Assembly: GCF_000260985.4 (NCBI RefSeq)
Contig: NC_017857.3
Coordinates: 2,046,001-2,110,000, forward strand
Origin: Methylophaga nitratireducenticrescens
Lineage (GTDB): Bacteria > Pseudomonadota > Gammaproteobacteria > Nitrosococcales > Methylophagaceae
Direction: 5' to 3'
DNA length: 64,000 bases
Positions 37,141-47,860 of the stretch are shown in pieces (the first letter of the stretch is position 1; each line of letters begins with the position of its first letter). A program made the position numbers and the translations under genes. Below the pieces are notes generated by a model. It ran no database searches, was not told the DNA's origin, and saw nothing but the letters and a program-made list of their open reading frames with translations.

Positions 37141-37776
37141 TTAAGACTTTTCTTCAGGTCGGCTTTTCATTACAGAATCAATTAAACCATATTCTGCTGC
37201 CTGTTCACCATTCATGAAATTATCACGATCGGTATCACGTTCAATTTTATTAATATCTTGACCAGTGTGATGGGCCATAATTCCATTCAGCCGATCACGA
37301 ATACTTAAAATTTCTTTTGCATGGATATCGATATCCGATGCCTGCCCCTGAAATCCGCCTAACGGCTGGTGCACCATAATCCGTGAATTTGGCAAGGCAA
37401 AACGTTTGTCTTTAGCACCTGCAGTAAGCAATAATGCGCCCATGCTGGCAGCCTGACCAATACACAAAGTGCTGACTTGAGGTTTAATAAACTGCATTGT
37501 GTCATAGATTGCCAGACCTGCGGTCACTGCACCACCCGGTGAATTAATATAAAGATGAATATCTTTGTCCGGGTTTTCAGATTCCAGGAACAGCATCTGG
37601 GCGACAATCAGATTTGCCATATGGTCTTCAACCTGACCGACTAAAAAAATAATACGTTCTTTCAGCAGACGGGAATAGATATCGTAAGAACGTTCACCAC
37701 GCGCAGTCTGTTCAACTACGATTGGAACCAATGCATTTTGAACTGGATTGAGTTGCTCAGAAAAAATATTGCTCAT
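37141..37776 (-). CDS. clpP: ClpP, ATP-dependent protease proteolytic subunit
   Basis: ClpP forms the tetradecameric serine protease chamber used with ClpX or ClpA. The 211-residue protein includes a short N-terminal extension that is probably processed. It has the catalytic Ser in [11 protein letters not shown] (about 109), His in MVHQPLGG (about 134) and Asp in [11 protein letters not shown] (about 183). It is separated from tig by a strong terminator, so clpP-clpX likely start from their own promoter in the 88-bp gap; I cannot place that promoter with certainty. Confidence 0.97.
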   Translation of the reverse strand: MSNIFSEQLNPVQNALVPIVVEQTARGERSYDIYSRLLKERIIFLVGQVEDHMANLIVAQMLFLESENPDKDIHLYINSPGGAVTAGLAIYDTMQFIKPQVSTLCIGQAASMGALLLTAGAKDKRFALPNSRIMVHQPLGGFQGQASDIDIHAKEILSIRDRLNGIMAHHTGQDINKIERDTDRDNFMNGEQAAEYGLIDSVMKSRPEEKS

Positions 37777-37806
37777 AGCGGTCCTGTTTTAACGCTTAAT
37801 AAAAAT

Positions 37807-37836
37807 AGCCCGTGCCCAAAAGTTTGAGCACGGGCT
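37807..37836 (-). terminator. Rho-independent terminator of tig
   Basis: AGCCCGTGC (37807-37815) and GCACGGGCT (37828-37836) form a perfect 9-bp GC-rich stem, followed on the minus strand by ATTTTTATT. It sits between the tig stop and the clpP start and separates the two transcripts. Confidence 0.85.
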
Positions 37837-37864
37837 GTCTTTGTAAAAAAACTTGCTAGTGCCT

Positions 37865-39163
37865 TTAGGCTACAGCATTCATCACTTCAGAAAATGAAGA
37901 TGCTTTTTCTTCAACTTTAACATTATCGTAGATCCATTCAACTACCGTGTCTTCAACTACCATCATTTGGATTTCAGATAATTTATCCTGATTTGTCATG
38001 TAATAGTTCATTACATCTTCTGGGTCTTCGTAGCTGGCTGCAATAGCTTCGATTGCTTCACGAACTCGTTTCTCTTCTGGTTGAATGTTGTTATCGGAAA
38101 TTATTTTACCGATAAGTAAGCTCAGTTTGACACGTTTTTCGGCATTTTCTTTGAAGTTACTCAGCTCAAAGGGCAGGCCCTCAACGTTAACGCCCTGACT
38201 TCGCAGATTATTCTTAGCCTGCTCCATCAGATAATTCGCTTCACGTTGAACCGGAGCATCAGGTAAAGTAATATCATTATTCGCAGCAACACTATCCATT
38301 GCTTTGCGCTTGTTCACACTTTTCAAAGCAGCTTCAAGTTCACGTTCCATATTGGAACGAACTTCTTTTTTCAAAGCAGCCAGCCCTCCCTCTACACCAC
38401 ACATCTCAGCAAATTCTTTATCTAGTTTTGGCAATTTCTTTTTTGCCACTTGTTTAACTGTCACTGCAAAATCGGCTTTTTTGCCACGCAGGTGCTCTGC
38501 ACGATAATCTTCAGGAAACGTCATCGAGATAGTCAATTCTTGATTTTGTTTGACGCCAACCAGTTGTTGTTCAAATTCTGGCAGCATACTGCCGTTACCA
38601 ATCACAACCAGAACGTCCTGGCCTTTACCACCCTGGAATTCTTCACCATCAATGCTGCCGACAAAATCGATGGTGACACCGTCTTCTTCTTTCGCTGCGC
38701 GCTTAAGGGGCTCCCAAGTCATTCGCTGTTCACGCAAGGTTTCAAGCATTTTGTCAACATCTTCATCCGTTACTTCAGCAACTGTTTGTTCTAATTTAAT
38801 GTCGTCTAGTTTTACCGTGCCAAGCTCAGGAAAAACTTCATAATTTAATGTATAGATTAGTGCCGAATCTTCCTCTTTCATGCTATCGATATTTGGAGGG
38901 CTTACAGGATTGACGTTCTCCTGGGTAAATGCTTCGCGCATACTGTCTTGAACAATCTGATCAATAACATCACGACGTGCTGAGGGTCCATGCGTTTTAA
39001 CCAGCATTTTCATCGGAACTTTACCAGGACGGAAGCCGGCCATCCGAACTGTTGGACGGATAGATACCAAGCGTTTTTCAACAGCCTGTTCAATATTCGC
39101 ATCTTCTACAGTGATGGTCATTTTACGACCGAGTTCGCTGACATTTTCTACAGTTACTTGCAT
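37865..39163 (-). CDS. tig: Trigger factor
   Basis: Trigger factor is the ribosome-bound chaperone and prolyl isomerase that meets nascent chains at the exit tunnel. The 432-residue protein (E. coli 432) has the ribosome-binding loop GFRPGKVPMKML (about 44-55), the FKBP-like domain beginning near residue 150 (EEDGVTIDFVGSIDGEEF) and the long helical C-terminal arms. It is expressed alone, with a terminator before clpP and a tRNA-Leu gene upstream, which is the common local order. Confidence 0.97.
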   Translation of the reverse strand: MQVTVENVSELGRKMTITVEDANIEQAVEKRLVSIRPTVRMAGFRPGKVPMKMLVKTHGPSARRDVIDQIVQDSMREAFTQENVNPVSPPNIDSMKEEDSALIYTLNYEVFPELGTVKLDDIKLEQTVAEVTDEDVDKMLETLREQRMTWEPLKRAAKEEDGVTIDFVGSIDGEEFQGGKGQDVLVVIGNGSMLPEFEQQLVGVKQNQELTISMTFPEDYRAEHLRGKKADFAVTVKQVAKKKLPKLDKEFAEMCGVEGGLAALKKEVRSNMERELEAALKSVNKRKAMDSVAANNDITLPDAPVQREANYLMEQAKNNLRSQGVNVEGLPFELSNFKENAEKRVKLSLLIGKIISDNNIQPEEKRVREAIEAIAASYEDPEDVMNYYMTNQDKLSEIQMMVVEDTVVEWIYDNVKVEEKASSFSEVMNAVA

Positions 39164-39226
39164 TCTTTAAACCTCAAACACGGGGATTAAGCGCATTGCT
39201 GGCGTCTTTGCGCCGACAATTGTAAA

Positions 39227-39311
<85 letters not shown>

Positions 39312-39352
39312 AAATCGTTATTAATATGCATTCATATCAAATCAAGTCGGCC

Positions 39353-39358
39353 ATTATA
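39353..39358 (-). promoter_or_regulatory. -10 box of the tRNA-Leu promoter
   Basis: A perfect TATAAT on the minus strand lies about 42 bp before the mature tRNA 5' end and is followed by GGCCGA. That is a GC-rich discriminator of the kind found at stringently controlled stable-RNA promoters. The -35 region is weak. Confidence 0.5.
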
Positions 39359-39378
39359 GCCAGATAAACTAACCAAAA

Positions 39379-40821
39379 CTAGCCTTGTATTGTCAAAAAG
39401 GTGAATGCCAGGGATGCCTGCTGGCAAAATTGACGAAAAGCAATCAGATCCTGTCGATTTAATCGCCGGTCAGAAGCATGTCTGTCAGCCAGAAATAAGC
39501 CCACCGGTTTGTTGGACTTTTTTAACGGCATAGCCAGCATCGGTTTGTCTGCCATTAGTTGATTACTTTCCTTGTGCAATTTTTTTAACAGCGAAGGTTG
39601 TGAGTCGTCAATCAATACGGCATCTTCAGCTGAAAGTAAGTCTTTAAAAAGGGTTTGAGCATTGCTCTCCATTGATATCTGAAACAACTCGCAAAACTGC
39701 TCATTTTGATTACCAAGCACATAACGGCAATTCAGTTGCTTTTTATCTGCGGATAATACGGCAAAAATCACTCTATCCATTCCTGCGCCGCGATATATGC
39801 CCTCCATCACCATTTCCAATATCAGATTGATACCACAATGTTCCTGGATGGCTTGGGAAATGTCTTGCAGAATGCGTAACTGTATGGATTGATCCGGTGC
39901 TGGATAATCTGCTGATGCTTCTAAATCGCTGGAAAAATCTTGCTGTTCCCCTTCAGCTTTTATTTCTGGAGGTAGCGAAATCAAACCTCTCACATGTTCA
40001 CTACCTGTAAGATTAAGTAACTTTTGTGCCGACAATGCACTGTCATATACAGAGGGTTTTAAGGTTTCCAGTTTTTGGTGTGTCAACAACACAACTTTCT
40101 CAAACCATGGGGTTAGTTTATCGGCTTTCCAGCCTTTACTGGTTTCAATCGCCAGCTGACCAGCATATCTAATGATTAGAACGGGTTCAGATTTCACATT
40201 CGGCCGAAAACTATCGATTAATAAGTCATTTAACGACCAGGCTTCCGCCAGGCCCTGAGTAAGTTGCTGAAGCGTAAAGCCCAACACGTCACTCTCGGCA
40301 GTAACACTGCAATCCTGGTTTTCAAAAGCGGTTACGGTTTTTTCATCAGCAAACGCCCAAAAAGTTAAATGTCCCAAACGTGATAACAATGCAGCGATAA
40401 AGATATCCTCAGGTGTTTCGGAATGACAGAGGATTGCCATATTTTGTGCCTGAACAGCGGCATGTAGTGAAACAGCCATTTCTTTAAGTACTTTGTCGTG
40501 ACGTTTGGTGGCCTTTAGAGAGTCAATCAAAACCAGTGTCAGCGCGAGCACTTTGACTTGTTCAAACCCCAACAACATCAATGCCCGCGATACGGTATTG
40601 ATATGGTGGCCCTGCGGATTGTAATAAACACTGTTGGCCATTTTTAGCAGACGACTGGTTAATGCTGCATCACGAAGAATGACCTGAGCAACATCAACCG
40701 CCGCGCTATCTTCCTGCTCGAGGATCTGGTTAATCTCCAACATGGTATTTGGAAATACCGGCATGTGTTTATTGGTCAGTTGATGGATAAACCGTTGTGC
40801 GGCAACAGGAATTGGCGTCAT
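39379..40821 (-). CDS. HDOD-domain signalling protein with C-terminal GAF domain
   Basis: This is a 480-residue cytoplasmic protein. The N-terminal half (about 10-210) is an HDOD domain, a relative of HD-type phosphohydrolases: LTSRLLKMANSVYYNPQG and VSRALMLLGFEQVK are typical blocks. The HD metal residues appear to be missing, as usual in HDOD. The C-terminal part (about 310-475) looks like a GAF ligand-binding domain. HDOD proteins act in stress, motility and biofilm signalling without known catalysis. The start overlaps the stop of the upstream nucleotidase gene by 4 nt, which implies coupled translation. Function is not established. Confidence 0.85.
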   Translation of the reverse strand: MTPIPVAAQRFIHQLTNKHMPVFPNTMLEINQILEQEDSAAVDVAQVILRDAALTSRLLKMANSVYYNPQGHHINTVSRALMLLGFEQVKVLALTLVLIDSLKATKRHDKVLKEMAVSLHAAVQAQNMAILCHSETPEDIFIAALLSRLGHLTFWAFADEKTVTAFENQDCSVTAESDVLGFTLQQLTQGLAEAWSLNDLLIDSFRPNVKSEPVLIIRYAGQLAIETSKGWKADKLTPWFEKVVLLTHQKLETLKPSVYDSALSAQKLLNLTGSEHVRGLISLPPEIKAEGEQQDFSSDLEASADYPAPDQSIQLRILQDISQAIQEHCGINLILEMVMEGIYRGAGMDRVIFAVLSADKKQLNCRYVLGNQNEQFCELFQISMESNAQTLFKDLLSAEDAVLIDDSQPSLLKKLHKESNQLMADKPMLAMPLKKSNKPVGLFLADRHASDRRLNRQDLIAFRQFCQQASLAFTFLTIQG

Positions 40822-41741
40822 TCGTTATTATCTTTCAATATAAGCTGATTGGCAATGCCATGCGGAACATGGCCTGTTGCTACGTGATCTCTTGCAGATA
40901 TGCAATGTCGTTCCTGATCATCAAAAAAGATATCAGCACCAAACGATTTAAGGAAAGGGCCTTTTTCCATTCCCCCCAGAAAAATAGCCTCATCAATACG
41001 AATACCCCACTCCCTTAGGGTGCGGATAACCCGTTCATGAGCCGGAGCAGAACGTGCAGTGACCAAGGCAGTCCGAATCGGTGAACTGTTTTCTGGATAT
41101 TCAGTTTGAATTTTATTCAGGGCCATTAAAAAGTCTTTAAAGGGACCACCCGATAGCGCCTGTCTGGCTGTTTGCTGCTCATTTTCGGTGAAGGCTTCAA
41201 GACCGCGTTCTTTAAATATTCTTTCAGATTCATCCGAAAAGATGACTGCGTCCCCATCAAAGGCGATGCGTAATTGTTCTGATTCAGAGTTATGTCCCAG
41301 ATTTGATGGCAGGATAGTCGCAGCGGCAATACCTGCCTCAAGGGCCATACGAACATCTTCCGGGCTGGTAGACAAAAACAGGTTGGCGCTAAATGGCGCA
41401 ACGTACCGATAAGGACTGCTGCCGGAGGTAAACACGGCGCGGATGATGCCTAAATTATGATGTTGAATTGAATTGAAAACCCGTAATCCGGTATCCGCAC
41501 TGTTACGTGACAATAATATAATTTCAACCCGCGGTGTTTTGGGGTTATTGTCGTTTAAGGCAAGTAACTTTTTGACCAGATTAAATGCACCGCCTGGTTC
41601 CAGAGGCACATCTTCATTTTCTATCTGAAAGCGGCAATAGGCCTCTGTGCCCTGCTCTTCGTAGATACGATGGCTTTCATCCAAATCAAACAAAGCACGT
41701 GATGAAATAGCCACTACCAATGGTTTTGTCGCCGTGTCCAC
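40818..41741 (-). CDS. Cytosolic 5'-nucleotidase (NT5C1-like family)
   Basis: This 307-residue protein of the 5'-nucleotidase family is related to the animal cytosolic 1A enzyme. The HAD-like motif I appears as ISSRALFDLDESHRIYEEQG (about 13-32). The segment LSRNSADTGLRVFNSIQHH (about 78-96) and a second acidic site LRIAFDGDAVIFSDESERI (about 156-175) are also typical, with IFLGGMEKGPFL and DIFFDDQ (about 277) near the end. Such enzymes dephosphorylate nucleoside monophosphates. It sits between the NERD protein (5-bp gap) and the HDOD protein (4-nt overlap), so the three form one transcription unit. Confidence 0.82.
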   Translation of the reverse strand: MDTATKPLVVAISSRALFDLDESHRIYEEQGTEAYCRFQIENEDVPLEPGGAFNLVKKLLALNDNNPKTPRVEIILLSRNSADTGLRVFNSIQHHNLGIIRAVFTSGSSPYRYVAPFSANLFLSTSPEDVRMALEAGIAAATILPSNLGHNSESEQLRIAFDGDAVIFSDESERIFKERGLEAFTENEQQTARQALSGGPFKDFLMALNKIQTEYPENSSPIRTALVTARSAPAHERVIRTLREWGIRIDEAIFLGGMEKGPFLKSFGADIFFDDQERHCISARDHVATGHVPHGIANQLILKDNNE

Positions 41742-41746
41742 GTTTA

Positions 41747-42334
41747 TTACTCCCTGATCAATGATTGAACGTCGTTACAGATATTTTGTTTAATCACGTT
41801 CCACATTTTTTCTCGGCTCTCTGCTGGCAATTTCGGGCTATTAAACAGCCTCTGCATATCCTGTTCAAAACTCGTCAATACTGAAACGGATGCAGGCTTA
41901 CCTTTGGGAAAATTACTCTCTGCAGTAAAAACCACATGACAGAATACCGGCATTTTTGGAATCAGCGATCGAATTGTCTGCCGTGAATGTTCAAGATGGT
42001 GCAGCGGATTGGTAAATTTGTAGCTGCGTCCGTCAACAATCTGTGTCCACTGTTCAATTTTATCTGCCCCATATAAATGACCGCTGATGGGGTATTCCCG
42101 TAAAATCAAAACTCCCTGCTCCAACAAAAAAACGCTTTCAATTTCTAGTAAACCGCCTAATCCGTCAGGGAGAATGATATTTTTAAGTTCATCCAGTTTG
42201 TAGGGTGTTAGCACTTGCTCAATTTGAGCCTGTGCAGAACTTTTTCGAAAAAACAATCGAAAGACTAACCAGATTACCAATACGGCAAATACGCCTCCCC
42301 CTGCAGTCAACTCCACAGAAAATTCTTCAAGCAA
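41747..42334 (-). CDS. NERD-domain membrane-anchored protein
   Basis: This 195-residue protein has one N-terminal membrane helix (about residues 12-30), then a region that resembles the nuclease-related domain (NERD): [29 protein letters not shown] (about 63-90) and [24 protein letters not shown] (about 94-117) keep the usual I-E-x-D-x-(V/L), W and NPL pattern. NERD proteins are predicted nucleases of the restriction-endonuclease fold but few have been tested. It is the first gene of the NERD-nucleotidase-HDOD unit. The family call is by pattern only. Confidence 0.75.
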   Translation of the reverse strand: MLEEFSVELTAGGGVFAVLVIWLVFRLFFRKSSAQAQIEQVLTPYKLDELKNIILPDGLGGLLEIESVFLLEQGVLILREYPISGHLYGADKIEQWTQIVDGRSYKFTNPLHHLEHSRQTIRSLIPKMPVFCHVVFTAESNFPKGKPASVSVLTSFEQDMQRLFNSPKLPAESREKMWNVIKQNICNDVQSLIRE

Positions 42335-42371
42335 ACGAATAGTACTCCCGAAAATTTATAGTATACGGCGA

Positions 42372-43280
42372 TCAGGCATGGCCTTGTTGAATTGACTGGT
42401 CATTTGAAGGATCCTGATGAATAATCACTTCTGCTTCTTCAAATAACCCTTGTATATTCTGACTCGTTTTAGCAGAAACATCATGTGCCTGTTGTAAACT
42501 CAATTCAGGATCCAACTCCAGATGCAATTGTATGAAAATTGTTGTGCCAGAACGTCTGGTGCGCAAATCATGAATCCCTTTCACTTGGGAATGCTTTAAA
42601 GCTGTCTGAATTATCAGCTGTCTTTCACTTTCAGTAATTTCATGATCCATCAGTAAATCAATAGCATCTCTTAAAATCTTCCAGGCACTTAGTAAAACAT
42701 AAAGCGCTATGAAAATAGCCATTATTGGATCAAGCCAAATTAAACCGATGTGAGTTAAAAACAATGCAATGATGACACTGAAATTGATTAACAGATCTGA
42801 CCGATAATGCAGTGAATCGGCACGGATAGCAGCCGAGTTGGTTTTTATGATTACATAGCGTTGCAAAACTAACAGTCCAATAGTTGCGAACATTGAAAAC
42901 AGCATTACGGCTATTCCCAATTCAATACCACTACTTAATGGTTGAGGATTTATCAGTCGATCGCTTGCCTGAAACAACAGCATAATAGCTGAACCAGCAA
43001 TAAACATTGATTGCCCTAATGCAGCCAGAGGTTCAGCTTTGCCATGACCAAAACGATGCTCTTTATCGGCTGGTTGCAGTGCATGGCGTATGGCAAGTAA
43101 ATTCACCAACGAGGCGAGCAAGTCCAGACTTGAATCGATAAGGCTAGCCAGAATACTGATGGAATCAGAATGATACCAAGCAGTTAATTTAGCAAAAATA
43201 AGTACTAATGCAATAATAACCGATGCATAACTTGCAATTCGCATTAATACCGCATTACTGAAGTGTTGAGGCCGTAACAT
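42372..43280 (-). CDS. Cation diffusion facilitator, FieF-like
   Basis: This is a divalent-metal/H+ antiporter of about 302 residues in the inner membrane. Six transmembrane helices are visible. The metal-site aspartates lie in ASLIDSSLDLLASL (helix 2, DxxxD), with HRFGHGKAEPLAALGQ after helix 2. The second site is on helix 5 (HYRSDLLINFSVI), and the cytoplasmic C-terminal domain has histidines in HDLRTRRSGTTIFIQLHLEL. This matches FieF, an exporter of Zn2+ and Fe2+. I take the ATG at 43280, giving a length like E. coli FieF (300). An ATG at 43301 or a TTG at 43319 are alternatives. It is divergent from pgm. Confidence 0.9.
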   Translation of the reverse strand: MLRPQHFSNAVLMRIASYASVIIALVLIFAKLTAWYHSDSISILASLIDSSLDLLASLVNLLAIRHALQPADKEHRFGHGKAEPLAALGQSMFIAGSAIMLLFQASDRLINPQPLSSGIELGIAVMLFSMFATIGLLVLQRYVIIKTNSAAIRADSLHYRSDLLINFSVIIALFLTHIGLIWLDPIMAIFIALYVLLSAWKILRDAIDLLMDHEITESERQLIIQTALKHSQVKGIHDLRTRRSGTTIFIQLHLELDPELSLQQAHDVSAKTSQNIQGLFEEAEVIIHQDPSNDQSIQQGHA

Positions 43281-43346
43281 GTTCTCAGTATAGTGAGACA
43301 TCACCACAGTGGAAAGCAAAATTGTATTGTATTAGTTAACCATTAA

Positions 43347-45002
<1,656 letters not shown>

Positions 45003-45016
45003 GTTAACCACAGCGC

Positions 45017-45622
45017 ATGCAAACATTAATTTTAGGTTCCAGCTCCCCTTTTCGTGCTGAACTGCTTGCTAAATTACATTTGAACTTTCTGACGGCTTCA
45101 CCGGATATTGATGAAAGCCCAAAACCCAATGAAACGCCAGACCAGCTGGTAAGACGACTGGCAGAAAGCAAAGCCCGTAAAATTGCTGAACAGTATCCAG
45201 ACAGCCTTATTATTGGCTCTGATCAAGTCGCCGTATTGAATGGTCAAGTAATGGGTAAACCAGGAAATCATCTCAAAGCGATTGAACAGCTTTCTGCAGC
45301 CTCAGGTAATACCGTTACGTTTATGACCGGACTGGCTTTGTTTAATGCTGCCACAGGTAATATGCAATCCGACGTCGACTATTTTGAAGTGGTTTTCAGA
45401 ACACTTTCAGCTGAGCAGATTGAGTTTTATCTAACAACTGAACAGCCCTATCAATGCGCTGGAAGTTTTAAATCGGAAGGATTTGGAATCAGTCTGTTTA
45501 AGGAATTACGCGGCCGGGATCCTAATAGTTTGGTTGGTTTGCCTTTGATTCGATTGATAGAGCTGCTGGCCAACGAAAATATTGATGTGTTGGTCAGCAG
45601 TCCACTTAGAGCCAGTTATTGA
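45017..45622 (+). CDS. Maf-family nucleotide pyrophosphatase, YceF-like
   Basis: This 201-residue protein hydrolyses non-canonical nucleoside triphosphates. The YceF branch prefers 7-methyl-GTP. The phosphate-binding start LILGSSSPFRAELLAKL (about 3-19), DESPKPNETPDQLVRRLAESKA (about 36-57), SDQVAVLNGQVMGKPG (about 69-84) and the late GSFKSEGFGISLFKELRGRDPNSLVGLPL are all Maf signatures. In E. coli yceF lies next to yceD-rpmF; here it is about 15 kb away, behind pgm. Its stop overlaps the end of the convergent small secreted-protein gene by 7 bp. Confidence 0.92.
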   Translation: MQTLILGSSSPFRAELLAKLHLNFLTASPDIDESPKPNETPDQLVRRLAESKARKIAEQYPDSLIIGSDQVAVLNGQVMGKPGNHLKAIEQLSAASGNTVTFMTGLALFNAATGNMQSDVDYFEVVFRTLSAEQIEFYLTTEQPYQCAGSFKSEGFGISLFKELRGRDPNSLVGLPLIRLIELLANENIDVLVSSPLRASY

Positions 45623-46017
45623 TTACTTTTTTCAACGTTTTCCAATGCAGCAGCCTGTGCCGCCATATTGTTCATTGCCTGCCCCATCAATTTCCGTGCA
45701 GCTTTTGAACGTAAAGATCTGGCCATGCCCTCGACAAGCCCCGGATTAACATCATTAGCGGTTAACAATTCTTTTAGTTCATCAAGTTTAGGGTCGCACG
45801 AGTGGAGAATATCATCAGCATTTTGTGTTGCAGCCTTACTGGTTTTATTTGCATTTAAGCGCGATTCCATCATGCATTTGTTATAAGCAGTAATATTATT
45901 TGTCATTTGATGAATCGCATTCTGGGGCATATCCCAAGGTGTCAGCATTGACTGTTCTGCCGTTGCCAAAGTACTGAATAATGCCAGTGAGCCCGCTACC
46001 AAATAGTGCTTAATCAT
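45616..46017 (-). CDS. small secreted protein of unknown function
   Basis: This is a 133-residue protein with a good Sec signal peptide (hydrophobic core about 8-18, cleavage probably after ATA at about 20). The mature part is mostly helical and has two cysteines, at about 49 (NKCMMESR) and 75 (HSCDPK), which could form a disulfide in the periplasm. A Met/Ala/Gln-rich helix near the end (LMGQAMNNMAAQAAALENVE) is striking. I recognise no family. The gene is convergent with the Maf gene and divergent from amgK. Confidence 0.7.
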   Translation of the reverse strand: MIKHYLVAGSLALFSTLATAEQSMLTPWDMPQNAIHQMTNNITAYNKCMMESRLNANKTSKAATQNADDILHSCDPKLDELKELLTANDVNPGLVEGMARSLRSKAARKLMGQAMNNMAAQAAALENVEKSNQ

Positions 46018-46178
46018 TACATCCTCTCCAGATATTTATAGTTTTTTTGTTGCCATGCTGAGACTGCGCTTCTTGGGCAAATTATCCCATTCAATGCGAG
46101 TACGCTACAATCTGCCATCACTTTAAATTCAGTGACCACTTGTGAGCCTGATTTCTCAAACTTATAACCACATCCCAG

Positions 46179-47168
46179 ATGAACAATAAACAAGATATAC
46201 GCTTTCAACAGTTGCAACAATGGTTGCAAGGCTTTGTGACCGATAAAAACCATTCGTTAACACCTGCCTCCAGTGATGCCAGCTTTCGACGTTATTTTCG
46301 ATTACAGCAAATGGATGACAGTTTTATCGTTATGGATTCACCACCCGAGCATGAAGATAACCAGTCATTTATCAAGGTCGCAACCGTATTAGAGCAATTC
46401 GGGTTGAATGTTCCGCATATCTATCAACAGGATCTACAGCAGGGGTTTCTAATACTGAGCGATCTGGGTAATACCCCTTACCTTTCACAGCTATCCATTG
46501 AAACCGCTGATGAGCTTTATAAAAAAGCCATTGACAGTCTGCTAACCCTGCAGCAGATTCCCTGCGAAAACCAGCCATTGCCTCAATATGATGCCGCATT
46601 ATTACAACGTGAAATGCTACTGTTTGATGACTGGTTTTTGCAGCGCCATTTGGAATTACATCCACCCGAATGGTTAACTGCAACATTCGAATTTTTGACG
46701 CAAAACGCTTTGGAGCAACCTCAGGTTATTGTGCATCGGGATTTTCATTCACGAAATCTGATGTACCTGCAGGGACAAAAACCGGGGATAATTGATTTTC
46801 AGGATGCCGTAATTGGCGCCATTAGTTATGACTTGGTTTCATTGTTGCGTGATGTGTATATCCAATGGTCTCCGGCTGAACAACAGCAGTGGGTTGGATA
46901 TTATATTGAGCAGGCACAACAGTATGGATTGTTAACATTAGAGCAAGCAGAAAAATTTCCTCGCTGGTTTGATTTAATGGGCTTACAACGCCATCTTAAA
47001 ATACTCGGGATCTTCTGCCGCCTGAATTATCGCGACAATAAACCTAATTATATGAATGATTTAGCATTGACTTTAACTTATGTTTATCAAGTTTGTGAGC
47101 GCTATCCAGAGCTACAGAAATTCTATCAATATCTTATTGAACAACCCAAAATTGCGGGTATAAAATGA
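46179..47168 (+). CDS. amgK: N-acetylmuramate/N-acetylglucosamine kinase
   Basis: AmgK phosphorylates MurNAc and GlcNAc at the anomeric carbon in the cell-wall recycling route that bypasses MurA and so gives intrinsic fosfomycin tolerance in Pseudomonas. The 329-residue protein has the aminoglycoside-phosphotransferase fold: N-terminal FRRYFRLQ (about 32), the catalytic loop VIVHRDFHSRNLM (about 185) and the metal-binding IIDFQDAVIG (about 204). It overlaps murU by 4 nt, and that pairing makes AmgK much more likely than an antibiotic kinase. Confidence 0.92.
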   Translation: MNNKQDIRFQQLQQWLQGFVTDKNHSLTPASSDASFRRYFRLQQMDDSFIVMDSPPEHEDNQSFIKVATVLEQFGLNVPHIYQQDLQQGFLILSDLGNTPYLSQLSIETADELYKKAIDSLLTLQQIPCENQPLPQYDAALLQREMLLFDDWFLQRHLELHPPEWLTATFEFLTQNALEQPQVIVHRDFHSRNLMYLQGQKPGIIDFQDAVIGAISYDLVSLLRDVYIQWSPAEQQQWVGYYIEQAQQYGLLTLEQAEKFPRWFDLMGLQRHLKILGIFCRLNYRDNKPNYMNDLALTLTYVYQVCERYPELQKFYQYLIEQPKIAGIK

Positions 47169-47860
47169 AAGTAATGATTCTCGCAGCAGGTCGCGGTGAA
47201 CGGCTTAGACCACTCACCGATCACACACCCAAACCTTTGCTGCATGCTGGTCCAAAACGCTTGATTGAATATCTGATTGATAAGCTGGTCGCTGCTGGGT
47301 TTGATAATATTGTGATTAATCATGCTCATCTTGGTGAGCAATTTGAGCCAATATTGGGCAGCGGTGAACGCTACCATGCCCATTTTGAATATTCTGCAGA
47401 AGTCGCTGGCGGGCTGGAAACCGCTGGTGGAATAATTCAGGCATTACCACTGTTAGGCAATGAACCTTTTCTGGTGGTAAATGGTGATATCTGGACAGAT
47501 TTTCCGTTTGATGAACTCGCCAAGATGGATTTAGCTAAAGAGCAACTATGTCACCTGGTTATGGTGAATAATCCTGCGCATAATCCTGCTGGGGATTTTT
47601 ATCTTGATAGCGATGGTTTGCTATCACTTGATGGTGAACCCAAACTGACCTTCAGTGGTATTGCAATTTATCGACCAGAAATGTTTGCAGAGCATCCAGT
47701 TACCAAACTGGCCTTAAAGCCTTTTTTTGTTGAGGCTATGAAGCAGCGAAAAGCGAGCGGGCAACATTATCAGGGTCAGTGGTCTGATATTGGAACGGTC
47801 GAGCGCTTAACCGCGTTGGCCAAGCAACTCGGCATTTCAGGCGCAAAGAAACTCCAGTAA
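47165..47860 (+). CDS. murU: N-acetylmuramate alpha-1-phosphate uridylyltransferase
   Basis: MurU converts MurNAc-1-phosphate and UTP into UDP-MurNAc, completing the AmgK-MurU recycling route. The 231-residue protein shows the nucleotidyltransferase start [23 protein letters not shown] (about 4-26), [14 protein letters not shown] (about 86) and VNGDIWTDF (about 105) with the metal-binding Asp. The end [10 protein letters not shown] is typical. Its 3' end overlaps the end of the opposing argF gene by 24 bp. Confidence 0.92.
   Translation: MKVMILAAGRGERLRPLTDHTPKPLLHAGPKRLIEYLIDKLVAAGFDNIVINHAHLGEQFEPILGSGERYHAHFEYSAEVAGGLETAGGIIQALPLLGNEPFLVVNGDIWTDFPFDELAKMDLAKEQLCHLVMVNNPAHNPAGDFYLDSDGLLSLDGEPKLTFSGIAIYRPEMFAEHPVTKLALKPFFVEAMKQRKASGQHYQGQWSDIGTVERLTALAKQLGISGAKKLQ

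Noticed and set aside
46179-47168. Aminoglycoside phosphotransferase (antibiotic resistance)
   Set aside because: The fold is the same, but the overlap with murU identifies it as the cell-wall recycling kinase AmgK.
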